Shown here piece after piece: positions 55,089 through 63,357 of a stretch of 64,000 nt of DNA. The notes under the pieces are model-generated. The model was not told where the DNA came from, ran no database searches, and was given only the letters and a program-made list of their open reading frames with translations. Source of the DNA: Flavobacterium sp. UMI-01. Lineage in GTDB: Bacteria; Bacteroidota; Bacteroidia; Flavobacteriales; Flavobacteriaceae. Location of the stretch: contig NZ_BPLU01000006.1 of NCBI RefSeq assembly GCF_019656315.1, forward strand, positions 1 through 64,000, given 5' to 3'. Position numbers and translations under genes: made by a program. The stretch's first letter is position 1, and every line of letters starts with the position of its first letter.

Positions 55089-56357
55089 TTATTTGATAAC
55101 TGGTTCTATTTTTCGAATAAAAAACATGATTGACAAAATTGTCAACGGTGCTAATACAGCTATAATGATAAACGCTGGGGTATAAGAAACCGTCGTAATT
55201 TGAGGAATTAACCAGTTCATTATAATTACTGAAAATGTCCCAATAGCACCAGCCAATCCAGCTAAAGTTCCTACAGAAGGCCCTTTGAATAAATCACTTG
55301 ATATGGTTTGTAAATTTCCAATAGCAAATTGAAAACCAAAAAGAACCAAAGAAACAATGTATATAAACGACATCGCATTGCTACCGTCAATCAAAAATAT
55401 GATTCCTAACAATCCCATTAATATCAGGGCACAACCAATACCTATCGTGATTTTTCTTGCCGCATCAACTGATTTTGTTTCAATTAATTTTCCACAATAC
55501 CAGCCACCAATTATACTACCAGCCATACCTCCTAGGTAAGAAATCCAAATAGTAGAACCAATTTCTTTTACACCAAATCCAAATTTATCGTGTAGATACA
55601 AAGGCATCCAACCCACAAACAACCACCAAATAGGCTCTATAAAGAAACTCCCCACAAGTACCCCCCAAGACTGTTTGAATTTTAAAATATTCATCACACT
55701 CAATCCTTTTTCTTTAGTAGGAGTACTATCAGTAGCTTTACTACTGGCAACAATTAGATTCAATTCCTCCTCAGTAATCCAAGGATGTTTGTCTGGAGTG
55801 GCTTTGTTAATAAACAACCACGGAATAACCCATAAAACACCCACAGCACCAATTATTATATAAGTCATTCTCCAACCAAATTGCGCATATAAAAACGCAA
55901 TTAACACTGGTGCAATTACACTTCCTAAAGAAGCTCCTGCATTAAAAATACCTTGAGCAATCGCTCTTTGCTTAATAGGAAACCATTCACCATTACTCTT
56001 TACAGCACCAGGCCAGTTTCCTGCTTCTCCTAACCCTAACAATCCTCTAAACAAAGTCAATGAGAATAATCCTTTGGCAAAAGCATGAAAAATAGACGCT
56101 ACAGACCACACTACAATGGATACTGTAAAACCCAATCGGGTACCGATAATATCATATAATTTACCCGACAAAAACTTACCCGCCGCATACGTAATCATAA
56201 AAATATTAAGCATGATAGCATAATCCGCCTCATCCATCCCCAAATCTTTTCCCATTTCGGGCCACATGATTCCAAAAGCAGTTCGATCAATATAATTAAT
56301 CACCGTTGCGAGACAGATTAACGTAATAATCCACCATCTTAAACCTTTTACTTTCAT
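55089..56357 (-). CDS. MFS transporter, hexuronate (ExuT-like) family
   Basis: An inner-membrane proton-linked carrier of 422 residues with 12 predicted helices. It has the ExuT/ACS-type landmarks WWIITLICLATVINYIDRTAFGIMWPEM, LFRGLLGLGEAGNWPGAVKSNGEWFP and AQGIFNAGASLGSVIAPVL. Anion:cation-symporter family members bring in uronates. In this locus it would carry DEH or unsaturated uronate from the periplasm to the cytoplasmic SDR encoded next to it. No alginate-type operator lies upstream. Confidence 0.9.
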   Translation of the reverse strand: MKVKGLRWWIITLICLATVINYIDRTAFGIMWPEMGKDLGMDEADYAIMLNIFMITYAAGKFLSGKLYDIIGTRLGFTVSIVVWSVASIFHAFAKGLFSLTLFRGLLGLGEAGNWPGAVKSNGEWFPIKQRAIAQGIFNAGASLGSVIAPVLIAFLYAQFGWRMTYIIIGAVGVLWVIPWLFINKATPDKHPWITEEELNLIVASSKATDSTPTKEKGLSVMNILKFKQSWGVLVGSFFIEPIWWLFVGWMPLYLHDKFGFGVKEIGSTIWISYLGGMAGSIIGGWYCGKLIETKSVDAARKITIGIGCALILMGLLGIIFLIDGSNAMSFIYIVSLVLFGFQFAIGNLQTISSDLFKGPSVGTLAGLAGAIGTFSVIIMNWLIPQITTVSYTPAFIIIAVLAPLTILSIMFFIRKIEPVIK

Positions 56358-56528
56358 AATATTATCTGTTTATTACACCTTTTATTTCCTAATAAAAAAA
56401 GCCAAAGAATCCCTTGTACCTATTATTAATGGATTAGGCAAATTGTATTAAATTTTAAAAAAAAATGATTTAGAGTTTAAAAACGTATCCCCAGAAAGTG
56501 TTTGATTTTAAACCTTTAATCTTTGTAC

Positions 56529-57254
56529 TTACTCTTCTGTATTGTCTGAACTATTATAGCAATATTCATATAATGCTTTGAAATGTTCTTTCATTTTTTG
56601 TTTAGCCAATTGTGGATCCTGAGCAACAATCGCATTGTAAACTTCAGTATGTTCTTTAATTCTTTCTACACCTTCATTCCCATTTTTATCACACACATGG
56701 TATCTTTCAAAATTGGTCAAAATCTCAGGAGTGATAATCAACATCAAGTTGTTGATTGTGCTATTACCACTTGCTTTTGCAATAGCTAGATGAAATATCA
56801 AATCTTCTTGAACAGCATCTTCTCCTAAATTCACCTTAGCAGCATACGCATCTAATGCTTGCTTAATGTTTACCAAATCTTCTTCTGTTCTTCTAGTAGC
56901 AGCCAAACGAACTGTTTTTAATTCAATTAAAATTCTGGTTTCTACTAATGATTTAAAATCGGATGTTCCTAATCTCAAAATATCGTCTATTATGCCGTTG
57001 ATAGCTATTTTCCCAATATTAGCCACGAAAGTACCGCTTTGAGGTATTGATTTCAATATACCGTAAAACTCCAATTTCTGGATTGCTTCACGCACACTAC
57101 TTCTGCTCACTTCAAATTTTTCAGACAGCATACGCTCAGACGGAAGCTTGTCTTGTGGCTCTAAATTTTTATAGTTAATATAATCTCTAATCTTAGCTAT
57201 AATTGCATTTAGCGACTCTTTATTATCTTTTCTGGTAATTACTTCTAACTTCAT
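56529..57254 (-). CDS. FadR-subfamily GntR regulator, paralogue 2 (candidate alginate repressor)
   Basis: The 241 residues have a winged HTH (about 15-80) with the regular recognition helix SRSSVREAIQKLEF (Arg55 present) and an FCD domain (about 95-235) with the metal-site histidines LIFHLAI, KEHTEVYNAI and KEHFKAL. Its own promoter carries a unit CTGG-TTAA-CCAG and a half-degenerate second unit 13 bases away, so it is likely autoregulated. It is the best candidate for the protein that binds the operator found at the lyase and susCD promoters, with KDG or DEH as inducer. A GntR repressor of alginate genes (AusR) is known from Zobellia, as I recall. Confidence 0.85.
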   Translation of the reverse strand: MKLEVITRKDNKESLNAIIAKIRDYINYKNLEPQDKLPSERMLSEKFEVSRSSVREAIQKLEFYGILKSIPQSGTFVANIGKIAINGIIDDILRLGTSDFKSLVETRILIELKTVRLAATRRTEEDLVNIKQALDAYAAKVNLGEDAVQEDLIFHLAIAKASGNSTINNLMLIITPEILTNFERYHVCDKNGNEGVERIKEHTEVYNAIVAQDPQLAKQKMKEHFKALYEYCYNSSDNTEE

Positions 57255-57277
57255 ACTTATTATTTTAATTAAAACTT

Positions 57278-57302
57278 CTGGTTAACCAGATTGGTTGATA
57301 AA
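57278..57302 (-). promoter_or_regulatory. operator of the GntR gene (paralogue 2)
   Basis: The unit CTGG-TTAA-CCAG (57278-57289) is followed at a 13-base period by TTGG-TTGA-TAAA (57291-57302), whose right half is degenerate. It starts 24 bases before the ATG. No standard -7 box overlaps it. Confidence 0.6.
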
Positions 57303-57366
57303 ATTATAAAAAAAAACAACACGAAAATAAAAAAGAACACTTTAAAACAGATTAGCTAAACCGTTA

Positions 57367-58233
57367 CTAATGAGTAACTTGTAAAGAATATATTTTTACC
57401 TTTGCAAAGGTCCCTGGTGTTTTAGATTGAAAATAATTCCCTGCTTTGAAATAATTTTCGAATATCCCCCATTTTTTCATGTGAATATCATCGTAAACCA
57501 ATGATTCTGTATCATTTAAAATCACTTCCATTCGCCCATCCGAAACTTTCACTTCTAGAGTAAACCTTGTGTTTAAATCGATTTTCTCTTTAAAATTTCG
57601 ACCTTCATCATCACCCCAAGCATGTTCTGAAAGCATTTCTTTATAAGGCGCGTTCAAATCTTTAAGTACTTTTGTTTTCACACGAATTTTTCCTTTATCC
57701 CAATACACTTTCAAAATAGGCGGTGCATTGTTGTCTTTTTGACCAATTAAATCACGTTGTTCATCCGTTAATACACCGTGAATTTGCGCAATAATAACGC
57801 GGCTGTATTTGCCATCTGGCTCTTTTGATATGTCGTCAATAGCATACGTACCTCTCATTTTACCGCCTTTTGCAAATGTCCAGTTGACCTTATTGCTACC
57901 AGTTTCCATTGTCTCTCTTAGCTCAGAACGAGAATAATGCGTATTAGCCGTGGTCACTCCCGAAGGAAAGGCATAAAAAACAACAGACTTGTCTTTTGGG
58001 TCATCGTACATGTACTTGGATGCGATTTTATCCTCAGCATAATTTAGTATTTCAGGATACCCTAAAGAGTATGGCTTACCTGGTTTATCTGGATTCTCCT
58101 CAGGCACAGTAACCGTCCAATGAGACCAATCAATTTTAGCAGTTTTGCTTTTTGATTTTTTATCCTGTGCATTACTAATTGTAGCAGTTGCTAGAACCGT
58201 TAGTAATAAGATTTTTGAAAATTGTATGTTCAT
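57367..58233 (-). CDS. PL7 alginate lyase
   Basis: An endolytic alginate lyase, beta-jelly-roll fold. The 288 residues have a signal peptide (LLLTVLATATISNAQ) and all three family motifs: RSELRE (102-107), QIH (150-152) and YFKAGNYFQ (261-269). QIH, rather than QVH, usually goes with activity on G-rich or mixed blocks. No carbohydrate-binding or sorting domain is present and no lipobox cysteine was seen, so a periplasmic or type-I-signal-exported enzyme is likely. Its promoter has the shared operator. Confidence 0.95.
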   Translation of the reverse strand: MNIQFSKILLLTVLATATISNAQDKKSKSKTAKIDWSHWTVTVPEENPDKPGKPYSLGYPEILNYAEDKIASKYMYDDPKDKSVVFYAFPSGVTTANTHYSRSELRETMETGSNKVNWTFAKGGKMRGTYAIDDISKEPDGKYSRVIIAQIHGVLTDEQRDLIGQKDNNAPPILKVYWDKGKIRVKTKVLKDLNAPYKEMLSEHAWGDDEGRNFKEKIDLNTRFTLEVKVSDGRMEVILNDTESLVYDDIHMKKWGIFENYFKAGNYFQSKTPGTFAKVKIYSLQVTH

Positions 58234-58294
58234 TTCAATACTGTATTAAAACCTAATAAATCTAAAAATGTACTTGCTTTATTATTCTACCACT

Positions 58295-58324
58295 TTGGTA
58301 AACCAATTTGGAGAACCAAATATA
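58295..58324 (-). promoter_or_regulatory. promoter and operator of the PL7 gene
   Basis: Units TTGG-TAAA-CCAA (58295-58306) and TTGG-AGAA-CCAA (58308-58319) have a 13-base period and overlap the minus-strand -7 box TATATTTG (58317-58324). Confidence 0.8.
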
Positions 58325-58472
58325 GAAACTAATTTCAATTAAAAAAAGTAAAATGCCATTTATTTTATAAATCCAGGCTAAATAATCGTTAAATCCTACA
58401 TTTTATAGGGGCAACATGCTAAATTTTGAATTTTTTTTTAAAATAAAAGAACTGAAAATCAAAAATATACAT

Positions 58473-58513
58473 AAAAAAACCGCAACACATCATTTAAAAT
58501 GCATTGCGGTTTT
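58473..58513 (-). terminator. terminator of the PL17-kdgF operon
   Basis: A 10-bp stem (AAAACCGCAA / TTGCGGTTTT) with an inner partly paired loop, followed on the minus strand by a T-rich tract, 21 bases after the kdgF stop. Confidence 0.8.
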
Positions 58514-58534
58514 TAAAATCTATTTATAAAACTA

Positions 58535-58894
58535 CTAGTAGTGTTCTTTATTCATAAAATCTTCACGAATTGGACTAAAAACATCTATCAAAACTCCATC
58601 AGCTAAACATACAGCTCCATGTAATACGTGAGGCGGAATATAAAAACAATCTCCTCCTTTTAATACTTTTTTGTCATCACCAATGGTTACTTCAAATTCG
58701 CCACTTACTACATAAGTTACTTGTGCATGGTAGTGCTCATGTAAAGGTCCAATACTTCCTTTTTTAAAATCAACGTTCACAAGCATGATAGTATCATCAT
58801 AACCCATGATTTTACGTTTTACACCATCACCTACCACTTCCCATTCCATTTCGTCTCCGATTAAAAACTCTTTACTTGCTCCAAAACTTTGCAT
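58535..58894 (-). CDS. kdgF: KdgF-type cupin (unsaturated uronate linearisation)
   Basis: A 119-residue single-domain cupin with the metal-binding set HEHYHAQVTYVVSGEFEV (His, His, Gln) and PPHVLHGAVCLADG (His). KdgF proteins convert 4,5-unsaturated monouronates, released by oligo-alginate or pectate lyases, to the linear ketoaldose DEH/DKI. No signal peptide is visible, so it should be cytoplasmic. It lies 10 bases after the PL17 gene in one operon, which fits this step. Confidence 0.88.
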   Translation of the reverse strand: MQSFGASKEFLIGDEMEWEVVGDGVKRKIMGYDDTIMLVNVDFKKGSIGPLHEHYHAQVTYVVSGEFEVTIGDDKKVLKGGDCFYIPPHVLHGAVCLADGVLIDVFSPIREDFMNKEHY

Positions 58895-58904
58895 AACGAT
58901 CTAT

Positions 58905-61169
58905 TTATTTAATTAATGTATTATAATGTACTCCTACCCATGAGTAGGTTTTTCCTTTTATTTCTAAAGTATGTTTTTGTGTTGCCGAATTATTCGAAGT
59001 GGACAAAACAAACAATGCCTTCACACCTTCTTTATTTTGTACGGATACCCCAACATAATTAGCATCCTCATATACTAGTTCCAAATTTGTAATCGCACTA
59101 AAAGCATTAACTGCATTTTCTGTAACAGGACTATAACTACCATGTGTTTCAATTGCGTTTACAAATGTGGCTTTTTGACTGTTCTTTTTTCGAATGATTA
59201 ACCCCGCATCTCTACGCAAATTAAAATTGGGGTCATTTGCTCCTAATCGCACTAACAACAACTCATCATTTGCCTGAGTCGCCGAGGTCAATGTATAAAA
59301 ACTACCATTATGCAACCAAGAAAATTTGGTATTTGCCTCCGTAGCTTTCCCTGCTCCTTCTTTCCATAAATGCTGGTACCCATTCGCTTTACCCAATGAT
59401 TCTAGCGTAGCAGGAGTATCATATTTAAAATTTGTAGTCATTATTTGCCCAAAGTAATAAAAAGGCAAATCATATTGATTAGCTGATTTAGAATCCAATT
59501 GAAAAATATCCAATAAAATTGGTTTTTCAAAACCTTCAGTTTCCCATAAAACCATCGTACGATGCATTTGGGTTCCTGGATAAGCATTGCCTTCTGTAGC
59601 ACTTATCAATTGAACTTTGGGATTGGCTACATCATAACAATATTTTTTAGATGAAAATTGATTTCCTGTTTCAAAATCACCTTTAAAATGTGAGGTTTCA
59701 TTCTGCACAATGGTATTATGTGCGATGGTTTGTTTGGCCCAAGTAGCATTTTCTTTTAAATAATTTCCCCCTCCTTTTTGTTCAATATTAACAAATCGTG
59801 CCAAACCATAATCTTGCAGAATCTCATCCCCATTATTGTAATAGGAAAAAGATAGTTTATCAAAATGTCCGTGACTGGAACCTTGGGAAGCGTATTTCAT
59901 TACCAAACTCAATTCGCTATTTTTCACTTTATTACGAATAATAGCCACACCCCCTTGTTCTCCATCGGGTCCGTCAGATAAATTGATTGATTTTTTAACA
60001 AATGGTTTTGCTAATTTGTTTTTGATACCCAAAGCGACCGCCATTCCTGAATTATCTAATTGAACACGTCCTTGTTTTTCAGCTATAGACAACAATGAAG
60101 CATCTTTTCCGCCATACAAATAAGCGATATCAACAGCAGAAACTAATTCTCTTGAATAATAAGACATCCCTTTTTGACCGTCATTCAGCGGGAAAAACTC
60201 TCCCTCCGCATTCGTAAGATTCAATAAAGCATAAACGGCTTTAATTAAGATTCCGTTCTTATATTCAAATATTTTTAATTCTGGCTTCGTATTTTGTAAA
60301 GCTTCAGCAAAAACCATAAAGGGATACATGGCATATCTTTGGTAATATGGCCCTTCATTATAATAACCATCAGGTGAAAAAGGCTCATCGACATTAGCTA
60401 AAAACCCTGTTTTTTGACCTTCTTTTTTAATCAAGCCACCATCATTATCTTTCATTCCTGGCGTCAAACCGTCTTCTTTTAAACCGTTCATTGCACGATC
60501 TAATAATTCTGCATCGTCCATCACCAAAGCAATCATTCCCACTGCAACATTCCCCCAAGTACTGTGATTATGCACTCTATTGAAATATTGTGGAGAACCT
60601 ATCGAAATAAAATCGGCAAAAGGCTTAAACAAATCTTTTTCGATGATGGCACGGTCTTTTGCACCAATAAAATCATACACACAATCGTAAGCCTGACTCA
60701 TATACACTAACCAATTGGCATCATTTAATGCCTGCCAAAACAATTTACCACGAGCATAAGAACGCTCTTGCGGATGCAAAGGCAAAGTAGGATATAATTT
60801 TGTATAAGCCATAAGCATTTCCTTAACATAATTTCCGTACTTTTTATCCCCTGTAATCTGAAACAAGGCACCTGCTTTTTGAGCAATCAAGAAATTCTTT
60901 TTATGACGTTCATGAGTATAACCTCCTGAAAAATCTTTAGGTAATGGCACATCAATCTTTAAAAGCATTTCGGCATCCACTTCTTTTTTTACCTCAACCA
61001 ATGAAGCATCAAACAAAGGCACTTTTCCCAACTGACTTCTGATTTCCTGAACCCCTTTTTTAGTCATGATTAGTCTTGGATGCCCTTGAGCAAGGACACT
61101 TTGCCCCATCACTAGAACCATCGCTAATACTATAATGGCAAATGCTTTTGTTTTATAAAAATATATCAT
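58905..61169 (-). CDS. PL17 oligoalginate lyase (exolytic), periplasmic
   Basis: The 754 residues have a signal peptide (AIIVLAMVLVMGQSVLAQ), then an (alpha/alpha) toroid (about 30-350) with the catalytic pair Asn201-His202 in FNRVHNHSTWGN and a Tyr-rich DGYYNEGPYYQRYA (about 267-280). A heparinase II/III-like beta-sheet C-terminal half (about 390-750) follows, with QGSSHGHFDKLSFSYYNNG. This is the layout of PL17 enzymes, which release unsaturated uronate from oligomer ends. It is the first gene of an operon with kdgF, and the promoter carries the shared operator. Confidence 0.93.
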   Translation of the reverse strand: MIYFYKTKAFAIIVLAMVLVMGQSVLAQGHPRLIMTKKGVQEIRSQLGKVPLFDASLVEVKKEVDAEMLLKIDVPLPKDFSGGYTHERHKKNFLIAQKAGALFQITGDKKYGNYVKEMLMAYTKLYPTLPLHPQERSYARGKLFWQALNDANWLVYMSQAYDCVYDFIGAKDRAIIEKDLFKPFADFISIGSPQYFNRVHNHSTWGNVAVGMIALVMDDAELLDRAMNGLKEDGLTPGMKDNDGGLIKKEGQKTGFLANVDEPFSPDGYYNEGPYYQRYAMYPFMVFAEALQNTKPELKIFEYKNGILIKAVYALLNLTNAEGEFFPLNDGQKGMSYYSRELVSAVDIAYLYGGKDASLLSIAEKQGRVQLDNSGMAVALGIKNKLAKPFVKKSINLSDGPDGEQGGVAIIRNKVKNSELSLVMKYASQGSSHGHFDKLSFSYYNNGDEILQDYGLARFVNIEQKGGGNYLKENATWAKQTIAHNTIVQNETSHFKGDFETGNQFSSKKYCYDVANPKVQLISATEGNAYPGTQMHRTMVLWETEGFEKPILLDIFQLDSKSANQYDLPFYYFGQIMTTNFKYDTPATLESLGKANGYQHLWKEGAGKATEANTKFSWLHNGSFYTLTSATQANDELLLVRLGANDPNFNLRRDAGLIIRKKNSQKATFVNAIETHGSYSPVTENAVNAFSAITNLELVYEDANYVGVSVQNKEGVKALFVLSTSNNSATQKHTLEIKGKTYSWVGVHYNTLIK

Positions 61170-61528
61170 ATTCTAGGCTATTTCTGCTAATTAATCAAAC
61201 TGGTTTTCCAATTTGGTTTTCCAAATATATCGTTTATTTTACAATTGAAAAATAAAAGTAACTATTTTAGCATTATTTAATACAAATTCTAAAAAAATTC
61301 TGATAATTGATAAAGATTTTTTAATATAAACAATAAAATTTTAGAAACAACCTAAAAACGAATGTGTTATTTACATAACTTTACTCCTTTTGACAAAGAC
61401 AATTAACCGCACAAGGTGCATTTTTAGGAATGCTCTTAATTTTATACTCTATACCAAAATTACTTCCTATATGCCAACTGATTATCGTTTTCTAACAAAG
61501 TGTGACATCCAAAATTTAGTTCGCAACT
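61170..61528. other. divergent spacer between the PL17 and DUF1800 genes
   Basis: About 360 AT-rich bases. The left part has the PL17 operator and promoter (61200-61229). On the plus side no clear TAnnTTTG box is found before the DUF1800 start, and no coding frame or RNA was seen. Confidence 0.55.
61200..61229 (-). promoter_or_regulatory. promoter and operator of the PL17-kdgF operon
   Basis: Units CTGG-TTTT-CCAA (61200-61211) and TTGG-TTTT-CCAA (61213-61224) have a 13-base period and overlap the minus-strand -7 box TATATTTG (61222-61229). Confidence 0.8.
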
Positions 61529-63346
61529 ATGGCAAAAACATTAAACCGTCGAAAACTTTTTAATTTAGTTTTAAAGAGTTTCAAATCTAGCCTTATCAAA
61601 GGCGATCCTCTATTTGAAAAATATTCTCGTAAGACATTTAATGGTCGAAAATATCAAAACGCCACCAATTTCAACAATAACTTAACTGCAAGAGTTGCTC
61701 CAGTTAATAGCGGTTTAGAGGTTTATTCAGGTAACTGGAGCAAAGCGGAAGCCTTACATCTATTAAAACGAACAGGTTTTGGATATAAAAAATCCGACCT
61801 TGACAACTTGACCAATAAGAGCATGGCGGAAGCAGTCAATACGGTTTTAATGGTTGACCTTACTGCTCCTTCTCCTCCTGTTAATTCATACAACAATACC
61901 TCGCCAGACGAAAACAATCTTCCATACGGTGCCGATTGGACTAATGACGCATTACCTTCTGGAACAAGTACCACCAACTCTAGAAGAATCGATTCCTTAA
62001 GACAGTGGCTTTTTGGGCTGGTATGTAACCAAGACATCACCATCAAGGAAAAAATGACTTTGTTTTGGTACCATTTCATTCCCGTAGATTTTGAAACGGT
62101 TCGTGTCGCTCCTTTTTCGCATGCAGGAACAAATTCTTGTCGAATACTCTACACCTACATGAAAATGTTTCGAGATAATCCCACTGGAAATTTCAAATCG
62201 TTAATCCGAACCATGGCCACCCATCCTGCCATGATGTACTATTTAAACAATCAAGCCAATACTAAAACCTCACCGGACGAAAATTTTGCTCGTGAAATAA
62301 TGGAATTATTTACGTTAGGCAAAGACCCACTCAGTCAATACACCGAAGCGGATGTTGTACAAGCGGCTAAAATATTGAGCGGTTGGCGAGTTCAAAATTT
62401 AAACACAATTGCTCCTGTTACCAATTTTGACAATAGCTATCACGACACGAGTAACAAACAATTTTCGGCTTTCTTCAACAACACCATAATCAACAATAAT
62501 GGCGCTGCTGAACTCGACGCTTTCATTGACATGATTTTTTCAAAATCACAAGTGGTTTCAGAATACATCTGCCGAAGACTCTACCGTTTTTTTGTTTATT
62601 ACGATATTGATGCGACCATTGAATCAACTATCATCACGCCACTCGCACAAACATTTGTAGCCCATAATTGGAATATCTTACCTGTTTTAGACCAATTATT
62701 CAAAAGCCAACATTTTTACGACATGGCCAATAGGGGCGTTTATATTAAATCACCTTTTGATTTGGTTGTGGGTAGTTTACGTACTTTCAACCTCAACTAT
62801 ACTATAACTGACCCTACCAACTATGAAGCCCAATACAAAGTATGGAATTATTTTAACAACACCATCTTGACAGGACTTGAGCAAACGATGGGAAAAGTTC
62901 CAAATGTTTCTGGTTGGGTAGCTTTTTACCAAAACCCATCCTTTCACGAATATTGGATTAATTCCAGTACCACTCAAAAAAGGTTTGATTTCTTGAACAG
63001 AATATTCAATGGTTATAACCTATCCTATAATGGCCTAACAACCCGCATCGAAGTGGACTTAATCGCCTTTATCCAACAATTTGATTCAGCTACCTGTTCT
63101 GACCCCGATTTATTGGTCAACGAATGTGTTGCGTACTTACTACCAATTGATTTAAGCAGTACTCAAAAAAATCTAATAAAAACCCAGTCACTACTTTCGA
63201 ATCAAACGAATAACAGTTACTGGACCACCGCTTGGTCGCTCTACCTGAACGACACTTCGAATACCACTAATAAAAACAGTGTCAAATCAAGGTTAAAAAC
63301 ATTATTAGTAACCCTTACACAACTAGCCGAATATCAATTAATGTAA
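61529..63346 (+). CDS. DUF1800 domain protein
   Basis: The 605 residues show DUF1800 landmarks: WSKAEALHLLKRTGFGYKKSDLDNL, ITIKEKMTLFWYHFIPVDFE, MMYYLNNQANTKTSPDENFAREIMELFTLG, TEADVVQAAKILSGWRV, and YICRRLYRFFVYYDID. The function is unknown; members nearly always pair with a DUF1501 gene, as here (11 bases apart). No typical signal peptide is seen at the start (MAKTLNRRKLFNLVLKSFK), unlike its partner. Confidence 0.88.
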   Translation: MAKTLNRRKLFNLVLKSFKSSLIKGDPLFEKYSRKTFNGRKYQNATNFNNNLTARVAPVNSGLEVYSGNWSKAEALHLLKRTGFGYKKSDLDNLTNKSMAEAVNTVLMVDLTAPSPPVNSYNNTSPDENNLPYGADWTNDALPSGTSTTNSRRIDSLRQWLFGLVCNQDITIKEKMTLFWYHFIPVDFETVRVAPFSHAGTNSCRILYTYMKMFRDNPTGNFKSLIRTMATHPAMMYYLNNQANTKTSPDENFAREIMELFTLGKDPLSQYTEADVVQAAKILSGWRVQNLNTIAPVTNFDNSYHDTSNKQFSAFFNNTIINNNGAAELDAFIDMIFSKSQVVSEYICRRLYRFFVYYDIDATIESTIITPLAQTFVAHNWNILPVLDQLFKSQHFYDMANRGVYIKSPFDLVVGSLRTFNLNYTITDPTNYEAQYKVWNYFNNTILTGLEQTMGKVPNVSGWVAFYQNPSFHEYWINSSTTQKRFDFLNRIFNGYNLSYNGLTTRIEVDLIAFIQQFDSATCSDPDLLVNECVAYLLPIDLSSTQKNLIKTQSLLSNQTNNSYWTTAWSLYLNDTSNTTNKNSVKSRLKTLLVTLTQLAEYQLM

Positions 63347-63357
63347 TTTCGAATGTG

